Positions 52,997 through 63,500 of a stretch of 64,000 nt of DNA are shown in pieces (position 1 is the first letter of the stretch; every line of letters starts with the position of its first letter). Where the stretch lies: positions 5,332,001 to 5,396,000 of the forward strand of contig NZ_JAFFHZ010000001.1 in the NCBI RefSeq assembly GCF_017052585.1, read 5' to 3'. The notes under the pieces were generated by a model, which was not told the DNA's origin, did no database searches, and saw nothing but the letters and a program-made list of their open reading frames with translations. A program made the position numbers and the translations under genes. This DNA is from Paenibacillus apiarius (lineage in GTDB: Bacteria; Bacillota; Bacilli; Paenibacillales; Paenibacillaceae).

Positions 52997-55900
52997 ATGG
53001 TGTCAACAACAGACCACGCCGCCGGCGTATTCCGGCTCGGAACCGAAGAATTAACAGAAACACTTAAGCAATCCGGTTATCGGACAGTCTTTGATATTGC
53101 ATCTGAAAATCTTGCGGAATTTCAGAAAAGCAACCCGGAGATTCCCTCTTCCGACGCTAAGGACATTTATCAATTAGCCGTCCAGAGGACAGACAACTTA
53201 TGCATGCTTTATAAGGCCTGGCAACTGCACAATGATCCGGTCGTCCAGAGCCTCCCCAAATTATCCGCGGATACCGGCCTGCAAGGCATGCGTGCCGCGT
53301 TGGAGCGGAGTCTTGGAGGGGGAGCCGATTTTGGAGACTTGTTCCCGGAACGATCGCCAGAGGGTTATGCGGAAGCCTCCTCTATACAGTCGCTTTTTTC
53401 GCCGGGACGTTACCTGACGGTGCTGTATAAAATTGCGCGGCAGCTCCACAGTCCAGACGACAAACTGCATATTGACAACCGCCGCCCTGATTTGAAGTCG
53501 CTCATCCTCAACCATGACAATATGAACCGGGAGGTATCTTCTCTGGATATCCTTCTGGATGTGCTGCAGCCCGAAGGCTCTGACACGCTGACATCCTTGA
53601 AGGATACCTACCATCCGATGACCCTTCCTTATGATGACGACCTTGCGCAAATCAATGCCGTGGCGGAGGCGCGCTCCTCCAATTTGCTGGGGATCTGGGA
53701 TACCCTGCTGGACACGCAGCGGAAGTCCATCCTGCTGGATTCCGCCGCTATTCGCCGGATAAGCAAGGAGCGGCAATCGGCCTCATCAATTGCCGATACT
53801 ACCCCGTCTCCGCGTACGAGGGAAGCCCTTTCCTTGACGCCAAACAGCTTCCGTCTGTTGATCAACCCCGAGCCGACAGTGGAGGATATCGCCAACCACT
53901 ATAACGTAATGACTACCAAAACTGCCGAGCTGGCAGCCGTCTTAAATATGGTCGATGACTTCTGCCTGAAAACCGGCTTGCGTTTTAATGAATTGCTGGA
54001 CTTAACGATGCAGAAGGATTACCAGTCCAAAAGCAGTGAGTACAAAAGCCGGTTTGTAAAATTTGGCGGGTTGGAGAATGTTGCGGTTTCAACCTATGGC
54101 GCAGCTTTTTTGACAGGATCGGAGGAAACGCCGTTGTGGGTAGGAAAAGGAGCTGTGATAAGCCCTGCAGCGGACGCCTATGTTCGTAATGGGACATATG
54201 CAAACACGAATTATGGATCAGACAATAGTCTTGTTGTGAAGCAGGATGGGTCTAGCGGATACAGTAGAGAAGCATACATCAGGTTTGATTTGACAGGTCT
54301 TTCTGGAGCCGTGGAGGAAGCTAAAATTTCTTTAACAACGACAGCGAAACAATTGTCTAGCTTAAGACACCAAGCTCATTTGGTCAGTGACAATAGTTGG
54401 GATGAATTGAAAATCACATGGGATAACAAACCTGCAGGAGGAGCGATCATCGCAAGCTGGGATGTTCCCGAAGTTGGTAAGAATGTAAAGGTTGATGTGA
54501 CCCGGCAAGTAAATGATGCGCTCGCAAAAGGTCAAAATAAACTATCATTTGTTATACGTTCTAGTGCAAATTACGGCAGTCAGGGCGATGTCTCTTATGC
54601 CTCTAGAGAACACCATGAAAAAGCTTTACGGCCTTCTATGGAAATAAAGGCGATGACGGGTGCTGGTTTAAACTTCACGGCGGATAATGTGGTAGCTCTG
54701 GCAGGAAGGGCGGAAAAGCTTGTCCGGCTGGCGCGTAGCACGGGTCTTTCCTATGAGCAGTTGGATTGGCTGATTACCAATGCCAGCCGTGCCGTAATCG
54801 AACACGGTGGAGAACTTATTCTGGATAGGCTTGTACTGGAGGCTGTGGCCGAATTCACAAGGCTCCAGAAGCGTTATGGCATCACATCGGATATGTTCGC
54901 CGCGTTTATCGGCGAAGTCAATACGTATGCAGAAGCAGGCAAGGACAGCTTTTATCAGACAGTTTTCAGCACGGCCGACCATTCGGCTACCTTACCCTTG
55001 GGTGAGACTTTGCAATTTGAGGTGAGCAAGCAGGAGCGATATGAATCGATTTGCTGCGGGGCCATGGGGGTGACCGCCGATGAGTTCTCCCGTATCGGAA
55101 AATACTGCTTTGGCGACAAAGCGCAGCAAATCACCGCCAATGAAATAACCGTTGCTCAGCTTTATCGTTTAGGCCGAATTCCTCACATGCTCGGTTTGCG
55201 TTTTACCGAGGCGGAGCTATTGTGGAAATTGATGGCTGGCGGCGAGGATACTTTGCTCCGTACGATTGGCGCTAACCCTCGCAGTTTAGAAGCGTTAGAG
55301 ATCATTCGCCGTACGGAGGTCCTTTTGGACTGGATGGACGCCCATCAGCTGGATGTTGTCTCCCTGCAAGCCATGGTTACCAACCGGTACAGCGGCACAG
55401 CCACGCCGGAGCTGTACAACTTTTTGGCACAGGTGCATCAATCCGCAAGCAGCGCCGCGAACGTGACCCGAGCAGATGCTCAGGATACCCTACCCGCGGA
55501 CAAGCTGTGCCGGGCCTTGGCGGCGGGTTTCAACCTAAAAGCCAACGTAATGGCACAGGTCATTGAATGGGTGGACAAAACCGACGGAACGTTTACGCTG
55601 CAGGATTTTTGGGACAGGCTTCAAGTACATTTCAACGCCGATCATGAAGATGAACTGGCGGCCTTGGAAGGAGAAGCCGACTTGCTGCAATGGTGTCAGC
55701 AGATCAGCCAGTATGCGCTCATTGTCCGTTGGTGCGGATTAAGCGAGCAGGATCTGGCGCTGCTGACCGGGCATCCCGAGCAGCTTCTGGATGGACAAGA
55801 TACCGTGCCCGTACCCTCCCTGCACCTCCTGCTGGTGCTAACCCGCCTGAAGGAATGGCAGCAGCGCGTCCAGGTTTCCAGTGAGGAGGCCATGCGCTAT

Positions 55901-56206
55901 TTTCCCCAGGTTAATTCGCCAACCGTCACAGGCGACGCTGCGGGTAAGCTGCTTGCCCATATTCATGGTTGGAATGAAGCGGATACCGCCTCGATGAATG
56001 ACTACCTGCTGGGAGAGAACGAATATCCTAAGAACTTTGAGCAGATCTTTACTTTGGAAAGCTGGGTCAACCTGGGCCGTCAACTGAATGTTGGCAGCCG
56101 AACGTTGCGAGAGCTGGTTGACATGTCAGAAGAGGATGATACCGCGGAAAACACGGATTTGATTATCTCGGTCGCCCAAAGCCTGATGGCTGCGGTGCAG
56201 GCCTGA
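52997..56206 (+). CDS. tcaA: Tc toxin A component, N-terminal part (TcaA-like), copy 1
   Basis: 1069 residues from ATG 52997 after GAGGAGGAG; the frame is open upstream, but the second locus starts at the same MVSTTD. This is the VRP1/TcaA part of a split TcA subunit, containing the SIQSLFSPGRYLTVLYKIAR motif near residue 130 that is typical of TcA N-terminal regions. An AT-rich insert at residues about 380-555 looks like a DNRLRE/CBM96-type carbohydrate-binding module (DAYVRNGTYANTNYGSDN; YIRFDLTGL). TcaA and TcaB together form the pentameric TcA injection device. No signal peptide. tcaB follows at 56237. Confidence 0.9.
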   Translation: MVSTTDHAAGVFRLGTEELTETLKQSGYRTVFDIASENLAEFQKSNPEIPSSDAKDIYQLAVQRTDNLCMLYKAWQLHNDPVVQSLPKLSADTGLQGMRAALERSLGGGADFGDLFPERSPEGYAEASSIQSLFSPGRYLTVLYKIARQLHSPDDKLHIDNRRPDLKSLILNHDNMNREVSSLDILLDVLQPEGSDTLTSLKDTYHPMTLPYDDDLAQINAVAEARSSNLLGIWDTLLDTQRKSILLDSAAIRRISKERQSASSIADTTPSPRTREALSLTPNSFRLLINPEPTVEDIANHYNVMTTKTAELAAVLNMVDDFCLKTGLRFNELLDLTMQKDYQSKSSEYKSRFVKFGGLENVAVSTYGAAFLTGSEETPLWVGKGAVISPAADAYVRNGTYANTNYGSDNSLVVKQDGSSGYSREAYIRFDLTGLSGAVEEAKISLTTTAKQLSSLRHQAHLVSDNSWDELKITWDNKPAGGAIIASWDVPEVGKNVKVDVTRQVNDALAKGQNKLSFVIRSSANYGSQGDVSYASREHHEKALRPSMEIKAMTGAGLNFTADNVVALAGRAEKLVRLARSTGLSYEQLDWLITNASRAVIEHGGELILDRLVLEAVAEFTRLQKRYGITSDMFAAFIGEVNTYAEAGKDSFYQTVFSTADHSATLPLGETLQFEVSKQERYESICCGAMGVTADEFSRIGKYCFGDKAQQITANEITVAQLYRLGRIPHMLGLRFTEAELLWKLMAGGEDTLLRTIGANPRSLEALEIIRRTEVLLDWMDAHQLDVVSLQAMVTNRYSGTATPELYNFLAQVHQSASSAANVTRADAQDTLPADKLCRALAAGFNLKANVMAQVIEWVDKTDGTFTLQDFWDRLQVHFNADHEDELAALEGEADLLQWCQQISQYALIVRWCGLSEQDLALLTGHPEQLLDGQDTVPVPSLHLLLVLTRLKEWQQRVQVSSEEAMRYFPQVNSPTVTGDAAGKLLAHIHGWNEADTASMNDYLLGENEYPKNFEQIFTLESWVNLGRQLNVGSRTLRELVDMSEEDDTAENTDLIISVAQSLMAAVQA
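54129..54664 (+). other. Inserted CBM96/DNRLRE-like module in tcaA copy 1
   Basis: The segment is absent from the second tcaA, where the flanks (ETPLW and LNFTADN) are separated by only about 15 residues. It is visibly more AT-rich than its surroundings and encodes a beta-rich module with the AYVRNGTYANTNYG opening and VDVTRQVNDAL of disaggregatase-related carbohydrate-binding domains. Confidence 0.65.
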
Positions 56207-56236
56207 ACCAACATGACCAAGGAAGGTGGTAAGAAT

Positions 56237-59200
56237 ATGTCTACTTCAACCCTGTTACAATCAATTAAGGAATCCCGCCGGGATGCGTTGGTCAACCATT
56301 ATAGCGCCAACAATGTTCCTACAGAGCTTAAGAACAAGATTACGGACGCGGACAGCCTGTATGAGTACTTGCTGCTGGATACGAAGATCAGTGAACTGGT
56401 GAAAACATCGCCGATAGCGGAGGCCATCAGCAGCGTCCAGTTATACATGAACCGCTGCGTCGAAGGTTATGAAGGCAAGCTGTCTCCGGAAGGCAATAGC
56501 CATTTCGGGCCGGGAAAATTCCTGGATAATTGGGATACCTATAACAAGCGTTATTCCACCTGGGCCGGCAAGGAACGTCTGAAATACTATGCAGGCAGCT
56601 ATATTGATCCATCCTTGCGCTACAACAAAACCGATCCGTTCCTGGACCTGGAACAGAGCATCAGTCAGGGAAGAATCACCGATGACACCGTAAAGAACGC
56701 GCTGCAACACTACCTGACTGAATATGAAGTGTTGGCGGATCTCGAGTATATCAGCGTAAATAAAGGCGCCGATGAAAGTGACTTATTCTTTGTTGGGCGC
56801 ACGAAGACAATGCCTTACGAATATTACTGGCGCCGCTTAACACTGAAAAAGGACAATAACAATAAACTGGTACCAGCCATCTGGTCCCAGTGGAAAAAAA
56901 TCACGGCCAATATCGGCGAAGCGGTTGATAACTATGCAGTGCTTTTCTGGTATAAAAATCGCCTACATGTACAATGGTGTTCTACAGAGAAGACTCAAAC
57001 TGATGCTGGAGAAGCCGTTGAGAAACAGTATCTGAATGACTGGATCATGAATAGTTCCGGAGTCTGGTCTTCATTCCGAAAGTCTTCATTTATCAAAAAT
57101 AGTTTTACTTATAGTGAGGGCACCATCACTTCAGAATCTGTTTCTACGGTTCGAAATCAACTATTCTGTGATGCTCCAGATGCTTTTAAGGCAACAATAA
57201 CTGCCCTTCCATATGACCGAATTCATGTTTATTTTGAAAAAAGATACCATTCATACCATGCTTGGCTCCATGTAGGAGGATTAACTGGCATTGTTCTAAA
57301 AGAGGGGGAGCAAAGAGACTTCAGCTACGGTCCAAATCGGGCATTTCATGTACAACTCAGCGATCTTCAAGGACCGAGTGTAGGTCCATATTTCACTGGT
57401 ATATATAATGGAGATACACTCCAAAACTCTTACGGCTCAATTAACAACGATCAATACACCCCTCCATCAGGAAGCAATATTAAAGGTCCTATCGACCTTA
57501 CCCTGAAAAATAATATCGACCTGTCGGCTTTGTTGGACAAGAGCCTTGACGCACTGTTCGACTACACCATTCAAGGCGATAACCAATTGGGCGGTTTAGA
57601 TGCCTTTAACGGTCCTTACGGGCTTTATTTGTGGGAAATCTTCTTCCATGTTCCTTTTTTAATGGCGGTTCGCTTCCAAACCGAGCAGCGGTATGAGTTG
57701 GCGGAACGTTGGTTTCAATTCATCTTCAACAGCGCCGGATACCGTGATGACTACGGCAGTCTGCTGACGGATGACACAGGGAACGTGCGCTACTGGAATG
57801 TGATGCCGTTGCAGGAGGATACGGAGTGGGATGACACGTTGTCCCTGGCAACGACCGACCCGGACGAGATTGCCATGGCCGACCCGATGCAATACAAGCT
57901 GGCTATATTTATTCACACCTTAGACTTCCTGATCAGCCGCGGCGACAGCTTGTACCGGATGCTGGAGCGGGATACCCTGACCGAAGCCAAGATGTATTAC
58001 ATCCAGGCCAGCCAACTGCTGGGTCCCCGCCCCGAGATCCGGATCAATCACAGTTGGCCTGATCCGACCCTGCAAAGCGAAGCGGAGGCGGTAACCGCCG
58101 TACCGACGCGAAGCGATTCGCGGGCAGCGCCAATCCTCGCCTTGCGAGCGCTTCTGAGAGCAGAAAACGGACATTTCCTGCCGCCCTATAATGATGAACT
58201 GTTAGCTTTCTGGGATAAAATCGAACTGCGTTTATACAATCTGCGCCACAATCTGAGCATGGACGGTCAGCCGCTTCATTTGCCGCTCTTTGCCGAGCCG
58301 GTGAATCCGCGTGAGCTTCAGGTGCAGCATGGCGCAGGCGATGGCTTGGGGGGAAGCGCCGGTTCCGCCCCGAGTCGTGAGAGTGTCTATCGTTTCCCTC
58401 TGGTCATCGACAAGGCGCGCAATGCGGCGAACAGTGTTATCCAATTCGGCAATGCCCTGGAAAATGCATTGGCCAAGCAGGACAGCGAAGCCATGACCAT
58501 GCTGTTGCAAACCCAGCAGCAGAGTGTTCTGCAGCAAACCCGCGATATTCAGGAGAAGAACCTGGCCGCGCTGCAAGCAAGTCTGGAAGCAGCCATGACA
58601 GCGAAAGCGGGGGCGGAATCCCGGAAGACCCATTTTGCCGGCCTGGCGGACAACTGGATGTCCGCAAATGAAACCGCCTCACTCGCACTGCGGACCACTG
58701 CGGGAATCATCAATACAAGCTCGACCGTGCCGATCGCCATCGCCGGCGGCCTGGATATGGCTCCGAACGTGTTTGGTTTCGCGGTTGGTGGTTCCCGTTG
58801 GGGAGCCGTCAGCTCCGCTGTAGCCCAAGGATTGCAAATCGCCGCCGGAGTCATGGAACAGACGGCCAATATCATCGATATTAGCGAAAGCTACCGCCGG
58901 CGCCGGGAGGATTGGCTGCTTCAGCGGGATATTGCCGAGAATGAAGCGGCGCAGCTGGATTCTCAGATTGCGGCCCTGCGGGAACAGATGGATATGGCGC
59001 GCAAGCAATTGGCGCTGGCGGAAACGGAACAGGCCCACGCGCAAGCGGTCTACGAACTGCAAAGCACCCGCTTTACGAACCAAGCTTTGTATAACTGGAT
59101 GGCCGGGCGTCTGTCGTCTCTATACTATCAAATGTATGACGCCGCATTGCCGCTTTGCATGATGGCTAAACAGGCTCTAGAGAAAGAAATCGGCAATGAT

Positions 59201-59833
59201 AAAACGGTTGGACTCTTCACCCTCCCGGCCTGGAATGATCTGTATCAAGGATTACTGGCGGGCGAGGCGCTGCTGCTAGAGCTTCAGAAGCTGGAGAACC
59301 TGTGGCTGGAGGAAGACAAGCGCGGAATGGAAGCTGTAAGAACGGTATCTTTAGATACCCTTCTGCGCAAAGAAAAGGCAGAATCCGGGTTTGCAGATTT
59401 CGTCAAGGAAGTTCTGAACGGAAAAACACCTGACCCTGTGGGCGGGGTGGGCGTACAACTGCAAAACAATATTTTCAGCGCAACCCTTGACCTGTCCGTT
59501 CTTGGCCTGGATCGCTTTTACAACCAAGCGGAAAAGGCCCACAGGATCAAAAACCTGTCGGTTACCTTACCCGCGCTATTGGGACCTTATCAGGATATAG
59601 CGGCAACCTTATCGCTTGGCGGCGAGACCGTTGCGCTTTCCCATGGCGTGGATGACAGCGGCTTGTTCATCACGGATCTCAACGACAGCCGTTTCCTGCC
59701 TTTCGAGGGCATGGATCCGTTATCCGGCACACTCGTTCTGTCGATACTCCATGCCGGGCAAGACGGTGACCAGCGCCTCCTGCTGGAAAGCCTGAACGAC
59801 GTCATCTTCCACATTCGATATGTCATGAAATAG
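56237..59833 (+). CDS. tcaB: Tc toxin A component, C-terminal part (TcaB-like), copy 1
   Basis: 1198 residues from ATG 56237 after AAGGAAGGTGG (an ATG at 56213 is upstream of that site). Contains the conserved TcA region FFHVPFLMAVRFQTEQRYEL, then WFQFIFNSAG near residue 490, a long alpha-helical coil (about 740-1010; QQQSVLQQTRDIQEKNLAAL) that forms the central channel, and a C-terminal TcB-binding/pore region. Residues about 247-420 are more AT-rich than the rest and may be an exchanged module. It completes the TcA subunit with TcaA. No TcB/TcC (cocoon/effector) gene follows it here. A terminator follows. Confidence 0.9.
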   Translation: MSTSTLLQSIKESRRDALVNHYSANNVPTELKNKITDADSLYEYLLLDTKISELVKTSPIAEAISSVQLYMNRCVEGYEGKLSPEGNSHFGPGKFLDNWDTYNKRYSTWAGKERLKYYAGSYIDPSLRYNKTDPFLDLEQSISQGRITDDTVKNALQHYLTEYEVLADLEYISVNKGADESDLFFVGRTKTMPYEYYWRRLTLKKDNNNKLVPAIWSQWKKITANIGEAVDNYAVLFWYKNRLHVQWCSTEKTQTDAGEAVEKQYLNDWIMNSSGVWSSFRKSSFIKNSFTYSEGTITSESVSTVRNQLFCDAPDAFKATITALPYDRIHVYFEKRYHSYHAWLHVGGLTGIVLKEGEQRDFSYGPNRAFHVQLSDLQGPSVGPYFTGIYNGDTLQNSYGSINNDQYTPPSGSNIKGPIDLTLKNNIDLSALLDKSLDALFDYTIQGDNQLGGLDAFNGPYGLYLWEIFFHVPFLMAVRFQTEQRYELAERWFQFIFNSAGYRDDYGSLLTDDTGNVRYWNVMPLQEDTEWDDTLSLATTDPDEIAMADPMQYKLAIFIHTLDFLISRGDSLYRMLERDTLTEAKMYYIQASQLLGPRPEIRINHSWPDPTLQSEAEAVTAVPTRSDSRAAPILALRALLRAENGHFLPPYNDELLAFWDKIELRLYNLRHNLSMDGQPLHLPLFAEPVNPRELQVQHGAGDGLGGSAGSAPSRESVYRFPLVIDKARNAANSVIQFGNALENALAKQDSEAMTMLLQTQQQSVLQQTRDIQEKNLAALQASLEAAMTAKAGAESRKTHFAGLADNWMSANETASLALRTTAGIINTSSTVPIAIAGGLDMAPNVFGFAVGGSRWGAVSSAVAQGLQIAAGVMEQTANIIDISESYRRRREDWLLQRDIAENEAAQLDSQIAALREQMDMARKQLALAETEQAHAQAVYELQSTRFTNQALYNWMAGRLSSLYYQMYDAALPLCMMAKQALEKEIGNDKTVGLFTLPAWNDLYQGLLAGEALLLELQKLENLWLEEDKRGMEAVRTVSLDTLLRKEKAESGFADFVKEVLNGKTPDPVGGVGVQLQNNIFSATLDLSVLGLDRFYNQAEKAHRIKNLSVTLPALLGPYQDIAATLSLGGETVALSHGVDDSGLFITDLNDSRFLPFEGMDPLSGTLVLSILHAGQDGDQRLLLESLNDVIFHIRYVMK

Positions 59834-59887
59834 TTGAACTTCCAGATATTTAGGGGCTTGTGAATACAAGCCCCCCAGATTGAAGAC

Positions 59888-59929
59888 AAACTCCCGCGAA
59901 ATACTGCACCGCGGGAGTTTTTATTTTTC
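59888..59929 (+). terminator. Terminator after tcaB copy 1
   Basis: AAACTCCCGCG pairs with CGCGGGAGTTT around an 11-base loop, followed by TTATTTTT. Confidence 0.88.
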
Positions 59930-59977
59930 CATCCATACTTTCAATTATGAAATTGAAAGTATGAGATGGGCAACGTA

Positions 59978-60133
59978 GTGATCCACATGAAGCGTGTGGA
60001 TCAAATAGCGAGTTATGCGATTGAAGAGGAGAAAAGTATTAAAGTACCAGACAATAAAAGAGGAAGAACAACAAAAAGATTGGAGACGGTACGGCTGCCT
60101 ATCCTAAAGGAGTATGCCTTTCTTTTTGATTGA
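59978..60133 (+). pseudogene. Short ORF between the two Tc loci, possible remnant
   Basis: A 51-codon frame from GTG 59978 (ATG 59987 possible) ending at 60133: basic in the middle (PDNKRGRTTKRLETVRL). No ribosome binding site stands out and no family is recognised; it could be a mobile-element fragment. From 60134 to about 60330 I see no feature; from about 60334 the sequence repeats the 5' region of the first Tc locus. Confidence 0.25.
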
Positions 60134-60396
60134 AGTTTAGGAAATTGCTCGGATTACTTCGGGGAATGTCATAAAACAGGAGCGTTCCGAGCTTTACCCA
60201 ATCGTTACAGGAGATCTCTAGAACAAAGTCCGGTTCGTTCCCCCATCCGGAAGTTCATATTCCGTGGGTAGCTCCATCCTGATCCCCTCTTCTTAACAGG
60301 TTATAAAAAGTTACACTTATCATTTCCGTCATTGCTAATCTACCTTGCAGTTACACGTAAAATATACCTTCCGAGATTCCTCAAGAATGAAACATA

Positions 60397-60452
60397 TTTT
60401 CACCCATCAATGAAAATATCTATGCTTTTTTTTGGAAGGCGAGAGGTATGCT
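60397..60452 (+). promoter_or_regulatory. Toxin promoter element, copy 5 (tcaA copy 2)
   Basis: TTTTCACCCATCAATGAAAA (60397-60416) and TATGCT at 60447-60452, again 30 bp apart, then TTGTAA. A strong GAAGGGGGG site and a 7-codon mini-ORF follow, then a perfect hairpin TACGGTCA-TTT-TGACCGTA at 60532-60550. Confidence 0.8.
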
Positions 60453-60588
60453 TGGATTGTAAATGAAGGGGGGACCTATTCATGAGGAATAACCAAAAAC
60501 GGTAACGGATAGCTTCTATTGTTTTGATGTCTACGGTCATTTTGACCGTACGGAGTACTCATCATTCAGAACACAAGAGGAGGAGTTC

Positions 60589-63500
60589 ATGGTGTCAACA
60601 ACAGACAACGCCGCCGGCGTATTCCGGCTCGGAACCGAAGAATTAACAGAAGCGCTCAAGCAATCCGGTTATCGGACCGTCTTTGATATTGCATCTGAAA
60701 ATCTTGCGGAATTTCAGAAAAGCAACCCGGAGATTCCCTCTTCCGACGCTAAGGAGATTTATCAATTAGCCGTCCAGAGGACAGACAACTTATGCATGCT
60801 TTATAAGGCCTGGCAACTGCACAATGATCCGGTCATCCAGAGCCTCCCCAAATTATCTGCGGATACCGGCCTGCAAGGCATGAGTGCCGCGTTGGAGCGG
60901 AGTCTGGGAGGCGGAGCCGATTTTGGAGACTTGTTCCCGGAGCGATCGCCAGAGGGTTATGCGGAAGCCTCCTCTATACAGTCTCTTTTTTCGCCGGGAC
61001 GTTACCTGACGGTGCTGTATAAAATTGCGCGGCAGCTCCACAGTCCAGGAGACAAACTGCATATTGACAACCGCCGCCCTGATTTGAAGTCGCTGATCCT
61101 TAACACTGACAATATGAACCGCGAGGTGTCATCTCTGGATATCCTGCTGGATGTGCTGCAGCCCGAAGGCTCTGACACGCTGACATCCTTGAAGGATACC
61201 TACCATCCGATGACCCTTCCCTATGATGACGACCTTGCGCAAATCAATGCCGTGGCGGAGGCGCACTCATCTAATTTGCTGGGGATTTGGGATACCCTGC
61301 TGGACACGCAGCGGACTTCCATCCTGCAGAATTCCGCCGCTGCCCGCCGGATAAGCAAGGCGCGGCAATCGGCATACCTGAATCCGAAAGCCGCGGATGA
61401 TGAGCCGGTATTGATTACAGGAGAAGAATTCTACCTGGAGACGGGCGGCAAACGGCTTTTTCTGGCGCATAAACTCGAGATAGGCTCCACGATAAGCGCC
61501 AAAATCAACATTGGACCGCCGCAAGCGGCCGATATCGCGCCAGCAAAGTTGCAACTCGTTTATTACGGCAGAGGCGGCAGAGGGGACTACTTCCTTCGTG
61601 TGGCAGACGATGTGTCCCTCGGTGGAAAATTGCTGAACAATTGTTATCTGACCAGCGACGACGGACAGAGCAACAATATTAACGGACCATTCTGCCTAAT
61701 GATTAATCGAGGCACCGGCAGCATGCCCAGCGGGACTCACCTGCCAGTTCAGATTGACAGAGTGACAGATACATCCCTACGCATTTTTGTGCCGCAACAC
61801 GGTTACTTGGGACTAGGAGAAAGCCTTGCCAGCAACTGGAATGAACCGTTGGCGCTGAATCTGGACTTGGATGAAGCGTTGACCTTTACCCTAAGAAAGA
61901 ATGAGTCCGGACAAGATACCATTTCCATAATCGATATGATGCCGCCTGTTGCCGACACGACCCCGTCCCCGCCGACGAGGGAAACGCTTTCCTTGACGCC
62001 AAACAGCTTCCGTCTGCTGGTTAACCCCGAGCCGACAGAAGAAGACATCGCCAAGCACTACAACGTTAAGACTGCCATAACCCGAGCTCCTGCCGATCTG
62101 GCCGCCGCCTTAAATGTTGTCGATGATTTCTGCCTGAAGACCGGCTTGAGCTTTGATGAATTGCTGAACTTAACGATGCAGAAGGATTATCAGTCAAAAA
62201 GCAGTGAGTACAAAAGCCGATTTGTAAAATTTGGCGGCGGGGAGCATGTTCCGGTTTCAACCTATGGAGCTGTGTTTTTGACAGGTACGGAAGAAACTCC
62301 GTTGTGGGCAAAACAGTATAACAGCGCAGGCGCTGCAACAGACACCCCTGTTTTGAACTTTACGGCGGATAATGTGGCAGCTTTGGCAGGAAGAGCGGAA
62401 AAGCTTGTGCGGCTGGCGCGAAGCACGGGTCTTTCCTTTGAGCAGTTGGATTGGCTGATTACCAATGCCAGCCGGACCAAAATCGAACACGGAGGGGAAA
62501 TCATTTTGGACGGGCCGGTGCTTGGGGCTGTGGCCGAATTTACCAGGCTCAATAATCGTTATGGCATCACAACGGATATGTTCGCCGCTTTTATAGGCGC
62601 TGTGAACCCTTATGCAGACAACGGACAGAAAAGCTTCTATCAGTCCGCATTCAGTACAACGGATGATTCATTTACCATTCCATTGGGCGGAGGTTTGCAG
62701 TTCGCAGTTGACAAGCAAGGCAAATATGAAGCTATCTGCTGCGGGGCCCTGGGCGTTACGGCGGATGAGCTGTCTCGTATTGGCGGATACTGCTTCGATG
62801 CAGCGCAGGGCGCCAAGCTGAATATGAATGAGAGTAACTTTGGGCAGCTGTACCGTCTGGGCAGAATACCTCGCATGCTGGGCCTGAGTTTTACCGAGGC
62901 TGAGCTGCTATGGAAGCTGACGTCAGGCGGTGAGGATACATTGCTTCGGATCATTGGAGGAAGCGCCAGTCTGAACACTCTGGATATCATCTGTGACACC
63001 GAGACGGTTATTGCCTGGATGGATGCCCATCAGCTGGATGTTGTCTCCCTGCAAGCCATGGTTACCAACCGGTACAGCGGCACAGCCACGCCGGAGCTGT
63101 ACAACTTTTTGGCACAGGTGCACCAATCCGCTAACAGTGCCGCGAACGCGTCCGGAGCGGATGCTCAGGATACCCTGCCTACGGACAAGCTGTTCCGGGC
63201 CTTGGGGGCAGGCTTCAACCTGAAGGCCAACGTGATGTCGCAGGTCATTGACTGGTTGGACAAAACCGACGGAACGTTTACGCTGCGGGCTTTCTGGGAC
63301 AAGCTTCAAGCGTATTTCAGCGCCGGACATGAAGATGAACTGACCGCCTTGGAAGGAGAAGCCGCACTGCTGCAGTGGTGCCAGCAGATCAGCCAGTATG
63401 CGCTGATTGTTCGCTGGTCCGGGTTAACCGAGCAGGATCTGGCGCTGCTGACTGGGCATCCCGAGCAGCTTCTGGACGGACAACATACGGTGCCCGTACC

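Noticed and set aside
59978-60133. Insertion sequence transposase fragment
   Set aside because: The 51 codons match no transposase family I can recognise, and no terminal inverted repeats are seen, so it is listed only as a possible remnant.
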